A stretch of 64,000 nucleotides of DNA. It comes from Actinorhabdospora filicis. GTDB taxonomy: Bacteria > Actinomycetota > Actinomycetes > Mycobacteriales > Micromonosporaceae. The notes below the pieces were generated by a model. The model was given only the letters and a program-made list of their open reading frames with translations, was not told the DNA's origin and did not search any database. Below, piece after piece: positions 59,962 through 64,000 of the stretch (the stretch's first letter is position 1; every line of letters begins with the position of its first letter). The translations under genes and the position numbers were made by a program. The DNA is taken from NCBI RefSeq assembly GCF_030269765.1, contig NZ_BSTX01000001.1, positions 1,911,472 to 1,975,471 on the forward strand, in the 5' to 3' direction.

Positions 59962-62136
59962 GTGGCCGCCCTAACCGTCTCCATCCTCCTCAAGCCCGCC
60001 GCCCTCGACGCCCGCCGCGGCATCGTCCGCGTGCACCCCGAGGTCCTCGCGGCCCTGGCCCTCCAGGCCGGCGACCCCGTCCGCCTGACCGGCGAGCGCA
60101 GCACCGTCTGCATCGCCCTCCAAGCCGAGGGCGACGCGCGCGGCGCCGTCTACGCCGACGACCTCACCCTGGGCAACCTGGGCGCGCTGGACGGCGATTC
60201 CATCTCCATCGAACCGGTCACCCTCCAAGCGGCCCGCCGGGTTGTCCTGGACGGCCCGATCGAGGTCGCGGCGGCGGTCACGAGCGACATCCTGCGCCGC
60301 GCCCTGCTGAGCAAGGTCGTGGGCGTCGACGACAATGTCTCCCTCCTCCCCTTGGACATCGGCGGCGCCCCGAGGGACGTCGTGGAGGCCACCCGCCGGA
60401 CCCTCTCGAACACCGTCGGCTTCGCCTACACCACGACCCTCCTCACCGTCGTCGAATCGGACCCGGCCGAGGCGGCGATGGTCACCTCCGACACGGTGGT
60501 GACCTGGCGGCGAGCGCAGCGGGAGACAACGCAAAGGGACGTCCCCCGGGTCGAGACGCCGAAAGAGCAGCAAGACGACACACCCCCCGTAGCCGACCTC
60601 GCCGGCCTCACCACCCAGGCCGACCAGCTCCGAGAACTCCTCGACCTGGGCTTCCACCACCGCGAGATCCTCGAATCGGTCGGCACGAAGATCTCCCTCG
60701 GCATCCTCCTCACCGGCCCCACCGGCGTCGGCAAGACGACGCTGGTCCGCGCGGTCGCGAAGGAGATCGGCGTCCCGGTCGCCCATCTTTGGGCCCCGGA
60801 GGTCGCCGCGCTGACCGCCAATGACGGTGCCGAGAAGCTGCGGCAGACGACCGCGCGGCTGCCGAAGCCGAGTCTGCTGCTGGTCTCCGGTGTCGAGGAT
60901 CTGGCGCCGCGCGAGGACAACACGCCGCTGTCGACGGTGTTCCGGCGGCTGATGCGGGAGCTGATCGCGGCGGGGCACGCGATCGTGTGCACCACGTCGC
61001 GCCCGGAGGAGGTCAGTCCGCTGCTGCGGCAGCCGGGGCTGCTGGAGCACGAGATCACCGCCCCGATGCCGGACGCCGCCGCGCGGCAGGCGCTGCTGGG
61101 CGTGCTGGTCCGGAACATGCGCGTGGAGTCCGATGTGGACCTGGGTGTGGTGGCGGGCCGGACGCCCGGTTTCGTGGCCGCCGATCTGCTGACGCTGGTC
61201 CGGGAGGCCGGTGTGCGGGCGGCGATGCGGGCGCGGGACGGCGGTGTCGCCGAGGTGACCGCGGCCGATCTGCTGGCCGCCGCGCAGACGGTCCGGCCGT
61301 CCTCGATGGCCGATTCCACATTGGAGCTGGCGCAGGTCAGTCTCGATGATGTCGGCGACATGGCCGAGGTCAAGCAGATCCTCACCGAGACGGTGCTGTG
61401 GCCGCTGACCTACCCGGACGCGTTCACGCGGCTGGGTGTGGAGGCGCCGCGGGGTGTGCTGCTCTACGGCCCGCCCGGGTGCGGCAAGACCTATCTGGTG
61501 AAGGCGATCGCGGGTTCGGGCAAGGCGAACGTGATGAGCGTGAAGGGCGCCGAGCTGCTCACCAAGTGGGTCGGTGAGAGCGAGGCCAGTGTCCGCGATC
61601 TGTTCCGCCGCGCCCGCCAGGCCGCCCCGACGCTGATCTTCCTCGACGAGGTGGACGCGCTGGCGCCGGTGCGCGGCCAGTCCACCGACGGCGGCACCAC
61701 CGACCGGGTCGTGGCCGCGCTGCTCACCGAGCTCGACGGCGTCGAGGAGCTGCGGAACGTCGTCGTCATCGGCGCCACGAACCGGCCGGACATGGTCGAT
61801 CCGGCGCTGCTGCGGCCCGGCCGCCTGGAGCGGGTGGTGTACGTGCCGCCGCCGGACGCGGGGGCGCGCGCGTCGATCCTGCGCTCGGCCGCCAAGAACG
61901 TCCCGCTCGCGCCGGACGTCGACCTCGACGAGCTGGCGGGTGAGCTGGAGCTGTTCTCGGCCGCCGACTGCTCGGCGCTGGTCCGCGAGGCGGCGCTCTC
62001 GGCGATGCGGGAGAGCCTGGACGCCACCGAGGTCACCGCCGAGCACGTCAAGGCCGCGCGTTCACGCGTCCGGCCGTCACTGGATCCGGGTCAGCTGGCC
62101 GCGCTGGAGGCCTACGCCGATTCCCGGCGCGGCTAG
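59962..62136 (+). CDS. Cdc48/p97-like double AAA ATPase (Cpa type)
   Basis: 724 residues: an N-domain (about 1-185) with the double-psi-barrel-like start, then two AAA modules. D1 has an intact Walker A GPTGVGKTT (near 252), but its Walker B reads LLLVSGVEDL, lacking the acidic DE pair, so D1 probably binds but hydrolyses ATP poorly. D2 is canonical: GPPGCGKT (503-510), IFLDEVDAL (Asp562, Glu563), and GATNRPDMVDPALLRPGRLE. Actinobacterial Cdc48-like proteins act as hexameric unfoldases. GTG at 59962 has no clear ribosome-binding site. Monocistronic, preceded by the minisatellite. Confidence 0.93.
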   Translation: MAALTVSILLKPAALDARRGIVRVHPEVLAALALQAGDPVRLTGERSTVCIALQAEGDARGAVYADDLTLGNLGALDGDSISIEPVTLQAARRVVLDGPIEVAAAVTSDILRRALLSKVVGVDDNVSLLPLDIGGAPRDVVEATRRTLSNTVGFAYTTTLLTVVESDPAEAAMVTSDTVVTWRRAQRETTQRDVPRVETPKEQQDDTPPVADLAGLTTQADQLRELLDLGFHHREILESVGTKISLGILLTGPTGVGKTTLVRAVAKEIGVPVAHLWAPEVAALTANDGAEKLRQTTARLPKPSLLLVSGVEDLAPREDNTPLSTVFRRLMRELIAAGHAIVCTTSRPEEVSPLLRQPGLLEHEITAPMPDAAARQALLGVLVRNMRVESDVDLGVVAGRTPGFVAADLLTLVREAGVRAAMRARDGGVAEVTAADLLAAAQTVRPSSMADSTLELAQVSLDDVGDMAEVKQILTETVLWPLTYPDAFTRLGVEAPRGVLLYGPPGCGKTYLVKAIAGSGKANVMSVKGAELLTKWVGESEASVRDLFRRARQAAPTLIFLDEVDALAPVRGQSTDGGTTDRVVAALLTELDGVEELRNVVVIGATNRPDMVDPALLRPGRLERVVYVPPPDAGARASILRSAAKNVPLAPDVDLDELAGELELFSAADCSALVREAALSAMRESLDATEVTAEHVKAARSRVRPSLDPGQLAALEAYADSRRG

Positions 62137-62876
62137 CAACCGCGGTCGATGATCCCGAAGACCCACGGCGCCACCAGGGCCAGCGCGGGCCACACCCAGG
62201 TGCAGGCGCCCCAGTAGAAGCAGGCGAAGATCGCGAAGAGGGCCGCGCCGATGATGACCGCGATCAGGACGTACTTCCACCACGGCAGCGGGGAGTGGGC
62301 CTCGTTGCCGCGGTCGGCGCGGGTCCGCAGGCCGATGAGGGTTTCGAGGTTCTGGTCGAGGGTGGCGAAGATGGCGGGGACGCCGCCGCGCCTGGCGGGG
62401 GCGACGGTCTCCTCCCAGATCTTGATGACCTCGGCGAACTCCGGCGGCATGATGTTGAATTTCGCCAGGGTCCTGAACATCGCGGTGCGCCCGTCGGCGA
62501 TGACCTCGTCGTCGGGCCGGGGCAGTTCCTGGAGCGCTTTCGGTAGCCCGCGCAGGATGTAGCGGGCGCGTTCCAGGGAGCGCACGCACTGCTCATTGAA
62601 CTCCACGGCCGTCCCGGCGTACTCGTCGTCGCGGGATCCGCCGGTGTAGATGGTGTCGCGCTCGTTCTCGCGGACCTTCAGTTCGCAGGCGACGGCGAAC
62701 TTCCCGGCGTTCATGAGGTTGACCAGGAGCAGCCCGGCCTGCGATTCGGTGGGCTTGAGGATGGGCGCGAATTCCTCCGCCATTCTCCGGTTCATACCGT
62801 CCTGATAGGACAGGTATCCGCGGACCCCGGTCTGGAGGGCGAGCAGCTGGTCGAGTTCGCGGATGAGATCTGACAT
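62133..62876 (-). CDS. C-tail-anchored protein of unknown function
   Basis: 247 residues. The first ~195 are soluble and helical (LIRELDQLLALQTGVRGYLS, LLLVNLMNAGKFAVACELKV, AVEFNEQCVRSLERARYILR); two adjacent hydrophobic segments close the protein (about 198-245, KYVLIAVIIGAALFAIFACF). No signal peptide. Family not recognised. Convergent with the Cdc48-like gene, overlapping it by four bases. ATG at 62876. Confidence 0.65.
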   Translation of the reverse strand: MSDLIRELDQLLALQTGVRGYLSYQDGMNRRMAEEFAPILKPTESQAGLLLVNLMNAGKFAVACELKVRENERDTIYTGGSRDDEYAGTAVEFNEQCVRSLERARYILRGLPKALQELPRPDDEVIADGRTAMFRTLAKFNIMPPEFAEVIKIWEETVAPARRGGVPAIFATLDQNLETLIGLRTRADRGNEAHSPLPWWKYVLIAVIIGAALFAIFACFYWGACTWVWPALALVAPWVFGIIDRGC

Positions 62877-62950
62877 GGGCGTCTCCCGCCGTCACCGCGT
62901 TCGGCGCGGGACTTCCCGGGCGCCCGGGGCGCGGAGTCCCCCGATCGACG

Positions 62951-63412
62951 CTACGGAGCGGCGGGGCCGGCGAATAGGGGAGTTGGTCCCGCGCGCAGCA
63001 TCCACACGTCGACGGCGTCCTCCGATTCGGGGACGAACCCGTGGCGCTCGTACAACCGCCGCGCCGGGCTGCCCTGAAGCACCTGGAGCCGCACCGGCCC
63101 CTCATGCCCATCGAGCACCTCGCCCAGGACCGCGGATCCGATGCCCCGCCCGTGATGGCGCGGGTCGAGGAAGAAGTGCTCCAGCCAGTGCCCGTCCTCG
63201 GCGGGCCGCAACGCGATGCTCCCCGCGAACTCCCCCGCCACCTCGATCACCCACGCCCACGCGGGCACGAACGAATCGCGGAACCGCTGCCGCACCCGCA
63301 CCGGGTCGTACCGCCCGAGCCGGGCGAGATCGGGCCGCATGACCACCGCCCGCAGTTCGGCGATCGCCTCGGTATCGGCCACCGAGGCGGCCCGCAAGAT
63401 CCAGTCGGCCAT
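62951..63412 (-). CDS. Single-domain GNAT acetyltransferase
   Basis: 153 residues, one GNAT domain: WILRAASVADTEAIAELRAV at the start, HFFLDPRHHGRGIGSAVLGE with the acetyl-CoA loop, and LQGSPARRLYERHGFVPESE. Unrelated in motif detail to the two-domain array at 33-45 kb. Acceptor unknown. ATG at 63412 chosen over upstream options because it starts the conserved fold. Confidence 0.88.
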   Translation of the reverse strand: MADWILRAASVADTEAIAELRAVVMRPDLARLGRYDPVRVRQRFRDSFVPAWAWVIEVAGEFAGSIALRPAEDGHWLEHFFLDPRHHGRGIGSAVLGEVLDGHEGPVRLQVLQGSPARRLYERHGFVPESEDAVDVWMLRAGPTPLFAGPAAP

Positions 63413-64000
63413 GATCGACAGGGTACGAGATGCATTGAACTGCATCGATGGCGAGTGGGGAGAGCCGACCGGGGGTGGGGCCGCACGCACGCGAGGCGGC
63501 GCTGGAGGCCCACCGGGGCGCTTGGGGCGGGAGGCGGGAGGTGGGCAGGGCCGCCTCAAGCCGAAGCGTGACCGATGGCCGTCGGCGGCAGGCGGGCAAG
63601 GTCTGCCCCAGGCCGAAGGCCAAGGCACGACCGGTGGCCATCACCACCGGCGAGCTGTCGGCTGCTGCTGGGCGGTGCCCGCTATGAGCCACCCGACGGC
63701 CGCGACGCCCTCGGCCACCGTCACCGGCAAGCCGCTGGCGGCGGCAGGCGGACAAGGTTGGCCTCAGGCCGAAGGCCGAGGCACGACCGATGGCCACCAC
63801 CACCGGCAAGCCCCTAGCGGCTCGCGGCTGACGGCTGGGCGGTACCCGCCGAGAGACGGGCAAGGTCGACCCCAGGCCGAAGGCCGAGGCACGACCGATG
63901 GCCACCACCACCGGCAAGCCCCTAGCGGCTCGCGGCTGACGGCTGGGCGGTACCCGCCGAGAGACGGGCAAGGTCGACCCCAGGCCGAAGGCCGAGGCAC
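63413..64000. repeat. Non-coding stretch ending in a 108-bp tandem repeat
   Basis: No credible gene. From about 63750 a 108-bp unit repeats: the segment starting at 63781 recurs exactly at 63889 and begins again at 63997, running off the edge. Two decayed relatives of the unit lie at about 63590-63690 and 63740. Because 108 is a multiple of three, long open frames appear on the minus strand, but their Pro/Arg/Trp-rich products are not protein-like. Confidence 0.85.

Noticed and set aside
63102..63971. 289-codon minus-strand frame over the right-edge repeat
   Set aside because: Open only because the repeat unit is a multiple of three; it overlaps the real GNAT gene in another frame and lacks coding character.

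Overview
The window is about 70 % G+C, uses GTG/TTG starts freely, packs genes with ATGA/GTGA stop-start overlaps, and carries actinobacterial hallmarks: SigE-family ECF sigma factors, a CIRCE-controlled groEL without groES, an EspC/WXG100-like secreted protein, PaaN, a Cdc48-like AAA ATPase (Cpa type) and many lipoproteins. It is chromosomal DNA of an actinomycete; no rRNA, tRNA, prophage, transposase or CRISPR array was found, and the genus cannot be fixed from the sequence alone.

Layout. 1-13.9 kb: histidine-degradation genes (hutI, cut by the left edge, and hutU), a PQQ-type beta-propeller protein, a TetR regulator divergent from a DrrAB-like ABC exporter, a polytopic membrane subtilisin, a GlxA-type AraC regulator with a cupin, and a three-gene ESX-like operon. 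13.9-19.2 kb: murQ, a 786-bp non-coding stretch with two perfect DnaA boxes and two tandem CIRCE operators, groEL, a small-molecule kinase and an S41-type protein. 19.2-26.1 kb: a minus-strand cluster of three SigE-family sigma factors and five related membrane beta-propeller anti-sigma-like genes (one orphan, one truncated); all five transcription units start with the same ECF promoter. 26.2-33.3 kb: cutC, a sugar transporter with a rhomboid-like partner, a proline-rich membrane protein, a cold-shock gene and paaN.

33.3-45.1 kb is the most unusual region: eleven consecutive minus-strand genes, each encoding a ~340-residue protein with two GNAT acetyltransferase domains, in three sub-operons separated by hairpins. 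Upstream lie a housekeeping-type promoter, an 83-nt structured RNA element beginning at the predicted transcription start, and a 12-bp terminator-like hairpin: the arrangement of a riboswitch or attenuator. Next to it is thrC with a SAM-I (S-box) riboswitch whose P1 helix abuts the Shine-Dalgarno sequence.

46.6-58.3 kb: an ABC exporter with a GbsR-type regulator, a TrmB regulator overlapping a short archaeal-type PurA homologue that lacks two normally conserved active-site residues, five related lipoprotein/membrane-anchored genes, an ABC permease whose 3' end was copied twice as a 68-bp tandem repeat, a serine-hydrolase/ABC-ATPase fusion and a haemolysin-III protein. 58.5-64 kb: a lipoprotein, ~960 bp of hairpin-dense non-coding DNA ending in a 10-bp minisatellite, the Cdc48-like ATPase, an unknown C-tail-anchored protein, a single-domain GNAT, and a 108-bp tandem repeat running off the right edge.

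All functions are read from motifs and context; no database search was possible.
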